Counted from the first letter of the stretch, positions 31,287-40,270 are shown. The stretch: DNA of 64,000 nt from Palsa-504 sp963819785 (GCA_963819785.1 CAWFXW010000026.1:124001-188000), one strand, 5' to 3'. Translations and numbers: made by a program. The notes: generated from the letters alone by a model not told the origin.

Positions 31287-33203
31287 TCAGCCGGAGACGG
31301 GCTGGAAGACGCGGTACGAGTCGCGGGAGTGCTCGTCGTAGTACCGGCGGATCCGGCTGTCCCAGTCTTCGCGCTGGTAGATCGTCACTCGGTCCCGGGC
31401 TTCGAGCTGGCGGTGAACGTGGGCCTGCCGTTCCTGCTCGGTGCGGGCGTTGGCGAAGCAGGTGTAGATGGCGTAGTCGAGGTCCAGCCGCTCGCCGTAC
31501 CAGGGCGGGATGATCGTGTCGGGAGTGATCTCGGCGTCGTGGCAGTCGCCGATCGTCCCGTGGGCCGGCGACAGCGGCGGGCTGGCCGGGATAAGGGTGC
31601 CGTCCGGGCGGTAGAAGGCGAAAGTGCCGTCGCGGACGGCGGCGATAAGGTATCCGCGCTCGTGGACCAGCATGTGGTGGTACTTGCACAGGCTGACCAG
31701 GTTCTCCAGCTCGGTCCGGCCGCCGTTGGACCAGTACTGGATGTGGTGCAGGTCCACCCGGCGAGACTCGCAGCCGGGGAACCGGCACCGGCATTTGTCT
31801 CGCTCCCGGGCCGCGCGGCGCAGCGCGGCGTTCGGGCGGCGGCGGCGCCGGCCGAGGTCGAGCAGCTGGCCCGCGCTGTCATGCAGCATCCAGGTCCAGG
31901 TTGAGGAGCAGGCGATCATTTGCGCGGAGCTGGGGCTAATCGCCGGGCCGTCCTCGACGTGGCAGCGGCCCGGGTCCGCCGGATGGCCGGGAGGCCGGAG
32001 CGGGTCCGGGACCGGGTGCGAGTCCGGGTGCGAGTCCGGGACCGGGTGCGAGTCCGGGTGCGGGAGCGGGACCGGGTGCGAGTCCGGGTGCGGGAGCGGG
32101 ACCGGGTGCGAGTCCGGGTGCGGGAGCGGGACCGGGACCGAGTCCGGGACCGGGTGCGAGCCCGGGACCGGGTGCGAGCCCGGGACCGGGTGCGAGCCCG
32201 GGACCGGGTGCGAGCCCGGGACCGGGTGCGAGGACGGCTGCGGGAGCGGCGGCGTCTCCGCGGGGACGCCGGCGGGGCCGCCGGCCGGGCTTGGGGTCGT
32301 GATGGCGTCGGTGCCGACGTGCACGATGACCTGGTAGACCTCGGGGTCGGCGGCGGCAGCGGCCTTCCCGGCCAGAAACGCCTCGGCCACGATCACCAGC
32401 GCGTCGGCCAGGCTCGACGACGTCGGCGCCGCGGGTCGGGCGGCAGCCGGAGCCTCGGGCGGGGCGGCGGCCACGGCCTCGGGCGGGGCGGCGGGTGGCT
32501 CGGGCTCGCGGGCCGCCCGCGTCTCCGCGGAGACGCTATGCCCGGCGCTCCCGGCGTTTTCGGCGTCCTGGGAGCTGTCCGGGCGGTCGTGCGGGTGCTC
32601 CAGGTCGCCGGCGGCCGCGCGCAGCGCCTTGAGCACGATCGCGCCCTGTAGCGGGGGCAGCCGGAACGTGCCGGACAGCGACCCGTCCTGCTCGAACCGC
32701 CAGGCCACCCGGCGACGGATTCGGGCGGCGGCGTCATCGGCCGAGCTGACTTGGCGGTGGGCCCGGGCGAACCGCTCCAGCTGGTTGCCGGTCATCGGGC
32801 CGGCTAGCTCGGCCAGGCCCGCCTCAGTATCCGGCGTCGCGATCCGGGTCAGCGCCCGCACCTTGGCATACGACAGGCGGCCCGCACCGAACTCGGCGAG
32901 GATCACTGGCAGCCCGCACAGGGCACGGGCCACCCGGACGTGCTCGCGGGCGGTGTGCGAGGACATCTGGCACTTCCACGACAGCCACGCCGCACAGCTG
33001 GGCATCTCCCAGCTCGCCCAGCCCCGCTGGGAGTCGAAATCACCCAGCAGCACCAGGAACCGGCATGTCGCGGCGGCCAGATGCCCGGCCAGCTCGCAGA
33101 TCTGCGCCTCCAGCCGCTCCAGCGGCGCTAGAGCCGGGTCGGGGTCACCGGGGTCGAGCGTGGCGCTGCCGAGGTCGGAACCCGGTGATATAGTATCGAA
33201 CAT
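31287..33203 (-). CDS. DUF222 domain HNH endonuclease (13E12-type) with proline-rich repeat linker
   Basis: This 638-residue protein has an N-terminal DUF222 domain (about 25-190) with the characteristic AREHVRVARALCGLP and LSYAKVRALTRIATP. A long Pro/Ala linker of repeated HPVPGS and HPVPLPHPDS units spans about 320-410. The C-terminal HNH nuclease domain has CRFPGC, HHIQYWSNGG, LENLVSLCKYHH and a final VHERGY segment near 475-520. The family is multicopy in actinobacteria and has been linked with mobile 13E12 repeats in mycobacteria; its biological role is unclear. A LexA-box-like sequence overlaps the start codon. The linker varies by frame-preserving tandem repeats. Confidence 0.9.
   Translation of the reverse strand: MFDTISPGSDLGSATLDPGDPDPALAPLERLEAQICELAGHLAAATCRFLVLLGDFDSQRGWASWEMPSCAAWLSWKCQMSSHTAREHVRVARALCGLPVILAEFGAGRLSYAKVRALTRIATPDTEAGLAELAGPMTGNQLERFARAHRQVSSADDAAARIRRRVAWRFEQDGSLSGTFRLPPLQGAIVLKALRAAAGDLEHPHDRPDSSQDAENAGSAGHSVSAETRAAREPEPPAAPPEAVAAAPPEAPAAARPAAPTSSSLADALVIVAEAFLAGKAAAAADPEVYQVIVHVGTDAITTPSPAGGPAGVPAETPPLPQPSSHPVPGSHPVPGSHPVPGSHPVPGSHPVPDSVPVPLPHPDSHPVPLPHPDSHPVPLPHPDSHPVPDSHPDSHPVPDPLRPPGHPADPGRCHVEDGPAISPSSAQMIACSSTWTWMLHDSAGQLLDLGRRRRRPNAALRRAARERDKCRCRFPGCESRRVDLHHIQYWSNGGRTELENLVSLCKYHHMLVHERGYLIAAVRDGTFAFYRPDGTLIPASPPLSPAHGTIGDCHDAEITPDTIIPPWYGERLDLDYAIYTCFANARTEQERQAHVHRQLEARDRVTIYQREDWDSRIRRYYDEHSRDSYRVFQPVSG
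31990..32235. repeat. Tandem repeats in HNH gene linker
   Basis: Blocks of gggaccgggtgcgagccc (18 bp, about five copies) lie next to about three 30-bp units built from the same hexamer-scale pieces. All are multiples of three, and they encode HPVPGS and HPVPLPHPDS. Such arrays are prone to length change. Confidence 0.9.
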
Positions 33204-33211
33204 GTATTTGA
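33196..33211 (-). promoter_or_regulatory. LexA (SOS) box-like site over the HNH start codon
   Basis: TCGAACATGTATTTGA matches the actinobacterial SOS box TCGAAC-N4-GTTCGA in the whole left half and four of six bases of the right half. It overlaps the ATG and the bases just upstream of the HNH gene. Mycobacterial 13E12 genes have been reported to carry SOS boxes, so damage-inducible control is plausible, but it is unproven here. Confidence 0.5.
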
Positions 33212-33224
33212 CGCTAACACGTGG

Positions 33225-33920
33225 CTATGACATTTCCGGCCGGTAGGGATCCGGCATGACTGCGGCCAGTTCCTGCAGGCGGGGCCAGAGGTGGCCGAGC
33301 GCCTCGTTCACCTCCAGAGCGGCTATCCGCTCCGCTTCGCCGCTGTCTTCCAGTACGTGCGCGAGGTCGGCCATCGGCCCTTCCCCCAGGGCTCGAAGTG
33401 CCTTTTCGTAGCCAGGCGTGAGGGCGGGGCCGATCCGGGATATCAAGGTGGCGAACGTGCCGAGTTCATCGCGGCACGGTCCGAGCCTGGTCGGCTGGGT
33501 GCGTCGCGCTTCGCGCGCGGAGAGCTTGCCGAACTCATGGCATCCGTCCCAGTAGCGATCCGGCCCCGCGAACCGCACGGTGGCGATCGGGCCGAGCCGG
33601 ATCGCGGCCACGCACTGCAGGCATGGCTCAAGCGTCGTCGTAAGAACCCGGTCCTCGTGTCGGCGGAACGGCAGCCGGGCCAGGACGTTCGTCTCGGCGT
33701 GGGCCAGCGCGGAGCCGAATATTTCCCCCGGCGGTCCCCCGCAGTCGATCACCCGGTTACGAGCCGAGTACACGATCTCTCCATCAGAGGTGGAGGCACA
33801 GGCGCCCACGGCGATGTTCCCGGTTCGCAGGGCCTCCCAGGTCTGGCGGAACGCCTCCTGCCACGGGTCATCCAGGCTCGCCCACAGGCGTGCCGCGGCG
33901 GCCGCCGGGTCGCCGGGCAT
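33225..33920 (-). CDS. Cytidine/deoxycytidylate deaminase-like zinc protein
   Basis: This 231-residue protein has the two zinc-site motifs of the cytidine deaminase superfamily: HAE in ALAHAETNVLA near residue 73 and PCLQC in TTLEPCLQCVAAI near 100. The His and two Cys ligands and the catalytic Glu are all present. The second half, after FAGPDRYWDG, is family-variable and does not identify the substrate; it could be a nucleoside, base or nucleotide deaminase. It starts 4 bases after the upstream isomerase-like gene, and the ATG at 33920 is chosen over an arbitrary open frame beyond. Confidence 0.8.
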   Translation of the reverse strand: MPGDPAAAAARLWASLDDPWQEAFRQTWEALRTGNIAVGACASTSDGEIVYSARNRVIDCGGPPGEIFGSALAHAETNVLARLPFRRHEDRVLTTTLEPCLQCVAAIRLGPIATVRFAGPDRYWDGCHEFGKLSAREARRTQPTRLGPCRDELGTFATLISRIGPALTPGYEKALRALGEGPMADLAHVLEDSGEAERIAALEVNEALGHLWPRLQELAAVMPDPYRPEMS

Positions 33921-33924
33921 CTGG

Positions 33925-34701
33925 TCAGCCCCAGCGGACACGGACGCTTGACTGCCACAGGTCGAGGAAGCCGGCGTCTCCGGAGATCGTGACGCCGGTC
34001 TGAGCGGCGTCGCCGCGGTTCCACAGGAACAGGTACACGTCGGACGCCGGACCGGCCACGGTGCAGGCGGCCGGGCCGGCCGGGCCGGGGGCGCCGTGTT
34101 CCCGGCGGGCCAGGAGGCGGCCATCTTCGGCGCCGACGTACCAGGCGTGGCCGGTGTCGGTGGCCTGGACCCGCATGCCGCCCGGTTGCCCTGCCGACGG
34201 CCGGTATTTGCGCCGCTGCCCGAAGCCGGTGATCAGCTCATCGATGCCGTCGGCGGCGAACTCGGGATCGTACTCGGGCCGGAGGCCAGATGCGCTGTCC
34301 GCGTCGGCCCGGTGGATGGCGGTCTCGTGGGCCTGACGGCGAGCCCAGAACGCGAGCGAGGACGGGGCGTCCATGAACGTCGCGCACACCAGGCCGGGGT
34401 CGGCGGTGCTCAGCGTCTCGACCAGGGCGGCATGGCCCGCGCGGAACCAGTCGAGCAGCTCGGGATCGGCCGCGCCGCCGCGCAGGATGTCCTCTTCCGC
34501 GGGCCCGTCGAGCACGGTGTCCGGGCATTCGGTGATGTGCTGGGCCGCCCACCGGTGGATGTAGCCGGTATGTCGCAGCAGGTCCTTGACCTGCCAGGCG
34601 GGGCAGGGCGGGATGGCGGAGTCCAGGCCGGCCCGGTCGGCGGCGTCGGCGAGCAGGCCGCCGTGATGGCGCAGCGCGTCGATGTGTTCGTTGATGTCCA
34701 T
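33925..34701 (-). CDS. TIGR03083-type mycothiol-dependent isomerase-like protein
   Basis: This 258-residue protein has an N-terminal DinB-like four-helix domain with PCPAWQVKDLLRHTGYIHRWAA, and HETAIHRADAD near residue 135 that supplies metal ligands. The C-terminal half has a sterol-carrier-like pattern seen in mycothiol-dependent maleylpyruvate isomerases. The true substrate is unknown. The ATG at 34701 overlaps the rluD TAA by one base, giving strong translational coupling with rluD upstream and the deaminase downstream. Confidence 0.85.
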   Translation of the reverse strand: MDINEHIDALRHHGGLLADAADRAGLDSAIPPCPAWQVKDLLRHTGYIHRWAAQHITECPDTVLDGPAEEDILRGGAADPELLDWFRAGHAALVETLSTADPGLVCATFMDAPSSLAFWARRQAHETAIHRADADSASGLRPEYDPEFAADGIDELITGFGQRRKYRPSAGQPGGMRVQATDTGHAWYVGAEDGRLLARREHGAPGPAGPAACTVAGPASDVYLFLWNRGDAAQTGVTISGDAGFLDLWQSSVRVRWG

Positions 34702-35630
34702 TAGCTCTCCGCGCGGAGGATGTCCAGGGCGTGGGCCAGATCCGGAGGATAGGCGCTGGTGAAGGAGACCTCGCGGCCGTCCGCGGGGTGAGCGAAGGTG
34801 AGATTGACCGCGTGCAGCCACTGGCGGGTCAGCCCCAGCCGGGCGGCGAGCACGGGGTCGGCGCCGTAGAGCAGGTCGCCGACGCACGGGTGCCTGATGG
34901 CGGCCATGTGCACCCGGATCTGGTGCGTGCGGCCGGTTTCCAGGTGGACCGAGACCAGGCTGGCGGCGCGGAACGCCTCGAGGGTGTCGTAGTGGGTCAC
35001 GCTCGGCCGCCCGTCACTGACCACGGCGAACCGGCCGTCGCCGGACGGGTGCCTGCCGATCGGCGCGTCGACCGTGCCGCGCAGCGGGTCGGGGTGGCCC
35101 TGCACGAGGGCGTGGTACCGCTTGTCCACGGTGCGCTCCCGGAAGGCGCGCTTCAGCGCGCTGTAGGCGCGCTCGCTTTTGGCCACGACCATCACGCCGG
35201 TGGTGTTCGCGTCCAGGCGGTGCACGATGCCCTGGCGTTCGGCGGCACCACTAGTGGCCACCGTGTGCCCGGCGGCCAGCAGGCCGCCGATGACGGTCGG
35301 ACCGGTCCAGCCGGGCGTGGGGTGCGCGGCCACGCCCCGTGGCTTGTCCACCACGATGACGTCGTCGTCCTCGTACAGGACGGTCAGGCCCGACACGGCT
35401 TGCGGCGGTTCGGCTGGCCGCGGCGGCGGGAGGGTGACCTGTAGCGGCTCGCCCGCCAGCACGCGGTCCGACTTGGCCGCGGGCCGGCCGTCGAGCAGCA
35501 CCAGGCCGTCGCCGATCAGTTCCGCGGCCTTGGACCGGGACAGCCCGAACATCCTGGCCAGCGCGGCGTCGAGCCGTTCTCCGTCCAGACCCTCGGGAAC
35601 ATCGAGCCTGCGCTCACCCTGCGCCGTCAT
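34701..35630 (-). CDS. rluD: RluA/RluD family 23S rRNA pseudouridine synthase
   Basis: This 309-residue protein has an S4-like RNA-binding N-terminus (RLDAALARMFGLSRSKAAELI) and the catalytic motif HRLDANTTGVMVVAKS near residue 140 with its Asp. ETGRTHQIRVHM and HPCVGD are also typical. It converts specific uridines to pseudouridine, probably in 23S rRNA helix 69 by analogy. Its ATG overlaps the lspA stop (ATGA), the order lspA-rluD being standard in actinobacteria. The precise target is inferred. Confidence 0.93.
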   Translation of the reverse strand: MTAQGERRLDVPEGLDGERLDAALARMFGLSRSKAAELIGDGLVLLDGRPAAKSDRVLAGEPLQVTLPPPRPAEPPQAVSGLTVLYEDDDVIVVDKPRGVAAHPTPGWTGPTVIGGLLAAGHTVATSGAAERQGIVHRLDANTTGVMVVAKSERAYSALKRAFRERTVDKRYHALVQGHPDPLRGTVDAPIGRHPSGDGRFAVVSDGRPSVTHYDTLEAFRAASLVSVHLETGRTHQIRVHMAAIRHPCVGDLLYGADPVLAARLGLTRQWLHAVNLTFAHPADGREVSFTSAYPPDLAHALDILRAES

Positions 35631-36517
35631 CGGCCCTCGACCGCAGACTGCGATTCCGGATATTCCGATTTCGGACTATCCGGATCTGGGGGAGCGGGGG
35701 CTGGGGGGGTGGACGGTCCGGGGGCGGCGGGGACGGAGGGGACGGGGAGGCAGAGGGGGCGAAGGAGGAGGCGGAGGCGGAGGAGGCGGAGGGGGAGGAG
35801 GCGGAGGGGGAGGAGGCGGAGGGGGAGGAGGCGGAGGGGGACGGAGGGGGAGGCGGAGGGGGAGGCGGAGGGGGCGGAGGGGGAGGCGGAGGAGGTGGAG
35901 GTGGAGGTGGTGGAGGGGGCGGGGGCGGGGGCGGGGGCGGAGCGGGAGGCGGAGGAGGGGGAGGAGGGGGAGGCGGAGGGGGACGGATCCAGGTCTGAGG
36001 TATCCGGGTGGGGGGCGCTTGCTTCGTGGATGGGTCTGGTGCCGTCGAGGCGGATGCCGAACAGGGCGAGCAGGACGACCAGGACGCCGGCGCAGACGAT
36101 CGAGGAGTCGGCCAGGTTGAAGACCGGCCAGTGCGGCAGTTCGATCCAGTCCACGACGTGGCCCTGGAAGGCGCTGGGGGCGCGGAAGATCCGGTCCAGC
36201 AGGTTCCCGGTGGCCCCGCCGAGCAGCAGGCCCAGCGCGATCGCCCAGCCGATGCTGCGCAGGTTACGCGCGGTCCGCAGGATGTAGGCGATCACGCCGA
36301 CCGCGATGGCGGTGAACACGATGGTCATCGACGTGCCGATGCTGAACGCGGCACCGCCGTTGCGAGTGAGCGTGAGGGTGAGCAGGCCGCCGAGCAGGCG
36401 GATGGGCGAGTGGTCGGCCATCTGGGAGACCACCACGGCCTTGGAGATTGCGTCGGCGGCGAGGACGAACACGGCCACCGCGAGCAGGAGGCCGACCCGG
36501 CGCGGCCGCGCGGGCAC
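35627..36517 (-). CDS. lspA: Lipoprotein signal peptidase with long low-complexity tail
   Basis: This 296-residue protein has a core of about 170 residues that cleaves the signal peptide of lipidated prolipoproteins. The core has TRNGGAAFS, catalytic GGATGNLLDRI and FNLADSSI (the two Asp), with four membrane helices. The GTG at 36517 lies two bases after the traR stop. The C-terminal tail of about 120 residues is unusual. It is Ser/Pro-rich with a PLRLL repeat, encoded by a 300-base homopurine-homopyrimidine tract. The tail is likely cytoplasmic and dispensable. Lgt, its pathway partner, is at 9.8 kb. Confidence 0.9.
   Translation of the reverse strand: MPARPRRVGLLLAVAVFVLAADAISKAVVVSQMADHSPIRLLGGLLTLTLTRNGGAAFSIGTSMTIVFTAIAVGVIAYILRTARNLRSIGWAIALGLLLGGATGNLLDRIFRAPSAFQGHVVDWIELPHWPVFNLADSSIVCAGVLVVLLALFGIRLDGTRPIHEASAPHPDTSDLDPSPSASPSSPSSASRSAPAPAPAPSTTSTSTSSASPSAPSASPSASPSVPLRLLPLRLLPLRLLPLRLLRLRLLLRPLCLPVPSVPAAPGPSTPPAPAPPDPDSPKSEYPESQSAVEGR
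35690..35992. repeat. Homopurine/homopyrimidine G-rich tract in the lspA 3' end
   Basis: For about 300 bases the plus strand is almost purely G and A, built from ggaggcggaggggga-like 15-bp and shorter units, with runs of gggggcgggggc. The lspA mRNA is correspondingly C-rich. The tract can form G-quadruplex or triplex structures in principle and is prone to slippage. It encodes the repetitive lspA tail. Confidence 0.85.
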
Positions 36518-36519
36518 GC

Positions 36520-36975
36520 TCAGCGGCGTTCCTCCCGCTGCTTGCAGGCCACGCACAGGGTCGCCCGGGGGAACGCCAGCAGGCGCGCCTTCCCGATCGG
36601 CTTGCCGCAGGATTCGCATACTCCATATGTTCCCGCATCGATCCGGGCCAGCGCGCGCTCACCCTGATCGAGCAGATCCAGGGCGTTCTGGGTGAGGGCG
36701 AGTTCCTGCTCGCGCTCGAAGGCCTTGGTCCCGGCGTCGGCGCTGTCGTCGCCGGCATCGCGGACGGAGTCGTGGAGGCGTTCGGCGATGTCGGAGGCCG
36801 CCTTGGCCAGGTCGGCGCGCAGCGCGGCGGCCTCGGTCTCAAGCTCGGCCTGGACCTCTTTGAGTTCGGCGTCGGTCCAAGGTTCCTCGCCCGGACGCAC
36901 CGGCAGATCAATGTTGGTTCCGGGGGGGACGACCCCCCCGAGCCCCCCCGAGCCTTCGGCGTAATTCACAGACAT
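36520..36975 (-). CDS. TraR/DksA family zinc-finger protein
   Basis: This 151-residue protein has a long central coiled-coil helix (about 35-105) and a C-terminal C4 zinc finger (CESCGKPI near 119, CVACKQ near 142), the fold of DksA/TraR regulators that bind RNA polymerase through the secondary channel. Its position between ileS and lspA is conserved in actinobacteria. The N-terminal residues of about 8-20 (GSGGLGGVVPPG) are encoded by a copy of the G7 hairpin repeat and are therefore likely a recent addition. It lies two bases upstream of lspA. Confidence 0.85.
   Translation of the reverse strand: MSVNYAEGSGGLGGVVPPGTNIDLPVRPGEEPWTDAELKEVQAELETEAAALRADLAKAASDIAERLHDSVRDAGDDSADAGTKAFEREQELALTQNALDLLDQGERALARIDAGTYGVCESCGKPIGKARLLAFPRATLCVACKQREERR
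36921..36954 (-). repeat. G7-N3-G7-TCGT-C7 hairpin repeat, copy A
   Basis: On the minus strand the sequence runs GGCTC-G7-CTC-G7-TCGT-C7. The second G7 and the C7 can pair over a four-base loop. Its first 26 bases match the copy at 53006 in 25 positions. It lies in frame at the 5' end of the traR coding region. Confidence 0.75.
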
Positions 36976-37069
36976 GTGCGGCCCCGTTCGTAACTGATCA
37001 CCGGAGGATAAGTCGCGGTGCTACGCGAGGCAAACGCGGCGCGGGCCCAGGTTATGCCGGGTTAGGTGC

Positions 37070-40000
37070 GTGAATTACGCTGTGGCGATGCCTGGATTCG
37101 AGCCGCTGCCCGCGCAGGTCGACCTGCCCGCGCTTGAGCACGAGATACTCGGCCGCTGGCGGGACGCCGGGATCTTCGAGCGGTCGCTGAAGCAGACGGC
37201 CGGCGGCCCGGCCTGGATCTTCTACGAGGGGCCGCCGACGGCCAACGGGCTGCCGGGCGCGCACCACGTCGAGGCGCGGACCTTCAAGGACCTGTTCCCG
37301 CGGTTCAAGACCATGCAGGGCCATCACGTCCCGCGCCAGGCCGGGTGGGACTGCCAGGGGCTGGCGGTCGAAGTCGCGGTGGAAAAGGAACTCGGCCTGA
37401 CCGGCAAGCGGGACATCGAGGCGTACGGGGTCGCCGAGTTCAACGCGCGCTGCCGCGAGTCCGTGCTCCGGTACGTCGACGCCTGGCTGGAGATGTCCCG
37501 GCGGATGGGCTACTGGGCCGACACCGAGCACGCCTACCGGACCATGGACCCGAGCTACATCGAGTCGGTCTGGTGGTCGCTCAAGACCGTCTACGAGCAG
37601 GGACTGCTGGTTCGCGACTTCCGGATCAGCCCCTATTGCCCGCGCTGCGGCACGCCGCTGTCCGACCACGAGATGGGCCAGCCCGACGTCTACCAGACCG
37701 TGACCGACCCGGCCATCACGGTCAGGTTCGGCCTGCTGGCCGTACCGGAGGGAGCGCCGGCCGAGCTCGAGGGCGCCGACCTGCTCGTGTGGACCACGAC
37801 GCCGTGGACGCTGGTCTCCAACACCGCGGTGGCGGTCCATCCGGACGCCACCTACGTGGTGGCGGTCAGGTCGCGGGACGGCAGCAAGGTGGTACTGGCC
37901 GAGGACCTGACCGACCGGGTGCTCGATCATGACTGGCGCGTCGCCGCCCGGTTCAGCGGGCAAGCGCTTGTCGGAGCGAAGTACCACGCTCCGTTCGGCA
38001 TCATAAATATCCCTGACGCCCACGTGGTGATTCCAGGGTCATTCGTGACTACAGAAGACGGCACCGGGCTGGTGCACCTCGCGCCGGCGTTCGGCGCCGA
38101 CGACATGGAGGCGTCGCGGGCCCACGGGCTGCCGGTGGTCAACCCGGTCAAGCCGGACGGGCACTTCGAGGACGGGCTGCCGCTGGTCGGCGGGCTGTTC
38201 TTCAAGGACGCCGACCAGCGGCTGATCGAGGACCTGGCCGATCGCGGGCTGTTGTTCGCCTCACACCGGCACGAACACAGCTACCCGCACTGCTGGCGGT
38301 GCGGCACGCTGCTGCTGTACTACGCCGTGCCCTCGTGGTACATCCGGACCACCGCGATCAAGGACAAGCTGCTCGAGCAGAACGAACGGACGAACTGGTA
38401 CCCGGCCACGGTCAAGGAGGGCCGGTACGGCGAGTGGCTGCGCAACAACGTGGACTGGGCGCTGTCCCGGACCCGGTACTGGGGCACGCCGCTGCCGCTG
38501 TGGGTGTGCCCGGAAGAGCACGTGACCTGCGTGGGCTCGCTCTCCGAGCTGTCCACGCTGGCCGGCCGGGACCTGACCGGGCTTGATCCGCACCGGCCGT
38601 TCGTGGACGAGATCACGTTCGCCTGCCCGGTCTGCGAGGAGCGCGCGCGGCGGGTGCCCGAGGTGATCGACGTCTGGTACGACTCGGGGTCGATGCCGTT
38701 CGCCCAGCACGGCGCGCCGCTGCGCAACTTCGACGAGTTCGCCGGGGCGTACCCGGCCCAGTTCATCTGCGAGGCGCTCGACCAGACCAGGGGCTGGTTC
38801 TACTCGTTGATGGCGGTGGGGACGCTGGTGTTCGGGCGTTCGGCGTATGAGAACGTGGTGTGCCTCGGGCTGCTTGTGGATTCCTCCGGCCGCAAGATGA
38901 GCAAGCACCTGGGCAACGTGCTCGAGCCGATCCCGCTCATGGAGGCGCACGGCGCGGACGCGCTGCGCTGGTTCTTCGCCGCCTCCGGGTCGCCGTGGAA
39001 CGACCGGCGGGTGGGGCACGACGTGCTCAACGAGATCGTGCGCAAGGTGCTGCTCACGTACTGGAACACGGCCTCGTTCCTGGTGCTGTACGCGAACGCG
39101 GGCGGCTGGACTGCGTCGGTGGCGGCCCCGGCCGTGGCGGAGCGGCCGCTGCTCGACCGGTGGGTGCTGAGTGAGCTGAACGCCGTGGTGCGGGACGTCA
39201 CCGGCAATCTGGAGGGGTTCGACACGGCGGCGGCCGGGCGGCGGCTGGCGGCGTTCATCGACGACCTGTCCAACTGGTACGTGCGCCGGTCGCGTCGGCG
39301 GTTCTGGGACGGGCCCTTGACGGCCGCGGGGGCCGCGGCGTTCGCCACGCTGTATGAGTGCGTGAGCACGCTGACGCTGCTGATGGCGCCGGTGGTTCCG
39401 TTCGTGACCGACTACGTGTGGGGCGTGCTGCGGCGCGAGGGCGCGGCGGAGTCGGTGCACCTGGCCGCGTGGCCGGCGTTCGACGCCTCGGTGATCGACC
39501 AGGACCTGTCGGAGCAGATGGCACTGGTGCGGCGGCTGGTGGAACTGGGACGTTCGGCCCGGTCGGGGGCGTCGGTGCGGACCCGGCAGCCACTGGCCCG
39601 GGCGCTGATCGGGGCGACGGGCTTCGATTCGCTCGCTGGTGAGCTGCGGGCGCAGATCGCGGCGGAACTTAACGTGGCCGAGCTCGAGGTACTGGGCGGT
39701 GAGCTGGTCGATTACTCGGTCAAGCCGAACTTCCGGGCGCTCGGGCGCCGGTTCGGGGCGCAGACCCCGGCCGTGGCGGCGGCGATCGGCGCGGCGCCGG
39801 CGGCCGATATGGCGCGCGCGGTACTGGCGGGCGAGACGGTCGCGGTGGAGTCCGCTGGCGGCCCAGTGATTGTCGGCGCGGATGACGTCATCGTGACCCA
39901 GACGCCGCGGGAAGGCTGGGCGGTGGCGACCGAGGCCGGGGAGACGGTGGCGATCGACATCGCGGTCAGCCCCGAACTGCGCCGGGAAGGCCTGGCCCGC

Positions 40001-40270
40001 GAGGTCATCAGGCGGGTCCAGGAGGCGCGCAAGAGCGACGGCCTGCAGGTCACCGACCGTATCCGGCTGGTCTGGTCGTCACAGGACCCGGACGTGACGG
40101 CGGCGCTGACCGAGCACGCGGGGCTGATCGCCGGCGAGGTCCTCGCGGTAGCGGCGGGGCCGGGTACCGACCCGGCGCCGGGTGCGCAGGCCGAGGCGGC
40201 GCAGGCCGAGGCGGCGCGGGAGCACGTCGAAGGCGATCTCGCCCTGCGGTTCTGGATCGGGCGAGCCTAA
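37070..40270 (+). CDS. ileS: Isoleucyl-tRNA synthetase (eukaryote-like type)
   Basis: This 1066-residue class I synthetase charges tRNA-Ile. The HIGH motif is PPTANGLPGAHH near residues 56-67, the form found in the eukaryote-like IleS branch. The KMSK loop reads GRKMSKHLGNV near 609. An editing domain with TTTPWTLVSN is present, and CPRCG and CPVCEE metal sites flank it. The start may be the GTG at 37070 or the ATG at 37088 (MPGFEPLPAQ). It is divergent from traR and convergent with the 2-TM protein gene, whose predicted 3' end overlaps its last 190 bases. Eukaryote-like IleS enzymes are often mupirocin-tolerant, an inference not tested here. Confidence 0.95.
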   Translation: MNYAVAMPGFEPLPAQVDLPALEHEILGRWRDAGIFERSLKQTAGGPAWIFYEGPPTANGLPGAHHVEARTFKDLFPRFKTMQGHHVPRQAGWDCQGLAVEVAVEKELGLTGKRDIEAYGVAEFNARCRESVLRYVDAWLEMSRRMGYWADTEHAYRTMDPSYIESVWWSLKTVYEQGLLVRDFRISPYCPRCGTPLSDHEMGQPDVYQTVTDPAITVRFGLLAVPEGAPAELEGADLLVWTTTPWTLVSNTAVAVHPDATYVVAVRSRDGSKVVLAEDLTDRVLDHDWRVAARFSGQALVGAKYHAPFGIINIPDAHVVIPGSFVTTEDGTGLVHLAPAFGADDMEASRAHGLPVVNPVKPDGHFEDGLPLVGGLFFKDADQRLIEDLADRGLLFASHRHEHSYPHCWRCGTLLLYYAVPSWYIRTTAIKDKLLEQNERTNWYPATVKEGRYGEWLRNNVDWALSRTRYWGTPLPLWVCPEEHVTCVGSLSELSTLAGRDLTGLDPHRPFVDEITFACPVCEERARRVPEVIDVWYDSGSMPFAQHGAPLRNFDEFAGAYPAQFICEALDQTRGWFYSLMAVGTLVFGRSAYENVVCLGLLVDSSGRKMSKHLGNVLEPIPLMEAHGADALRWFFAASGSPWNDRRVGHDVLNEIVRKVLLTYWNTASFLVLYANAGGWTASVAAPAVAERPLLDRWVLSELNAVVRDVTGNLEGFDTAAAGRRLAAFIDDLSNWYVRRSRRRFWDGPLTAAGAAAFATLYECVSTLTLLMAPVVPFVTDYVWGVLRREGAAESVHLAAWPAFDASVIDQDLSEQMALVRRLVELGRSARSGASVRTRQPLARALIGATGFDSLAGELRAQIAAELNVAELEVLGGELVDYSVKPNFRALGRRFGAQTPAVAAAIGAAPAADMARAVLAGETVAVESAGGPVIVGADDVIVTQTPREGWAVATEAGETVAIDIAVSPELRREGLAREVIRRVQEARKSDGLQVTDRIRLVWSSQDPDVTAALTEHAGLIAGEVLAVAAGPGTDPAPGAQAEAAQAEAAREHVEGDLALRFWIGRA

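Noticed and set aside
27675..31904. A 1409-residue open frame opposite dnaE
   Set aside because: It is the codon-bias shadow of dnaE; the dnaE motifs on the minus strand are complete and the plus-strand protein has no recognisable domain.
36976..37069. T-box riboswitch upstream of ileS
   Set aside because: The 94-base gap has no AGGGTGGNACCGCG-type antiterminator and is too short for a full leader.
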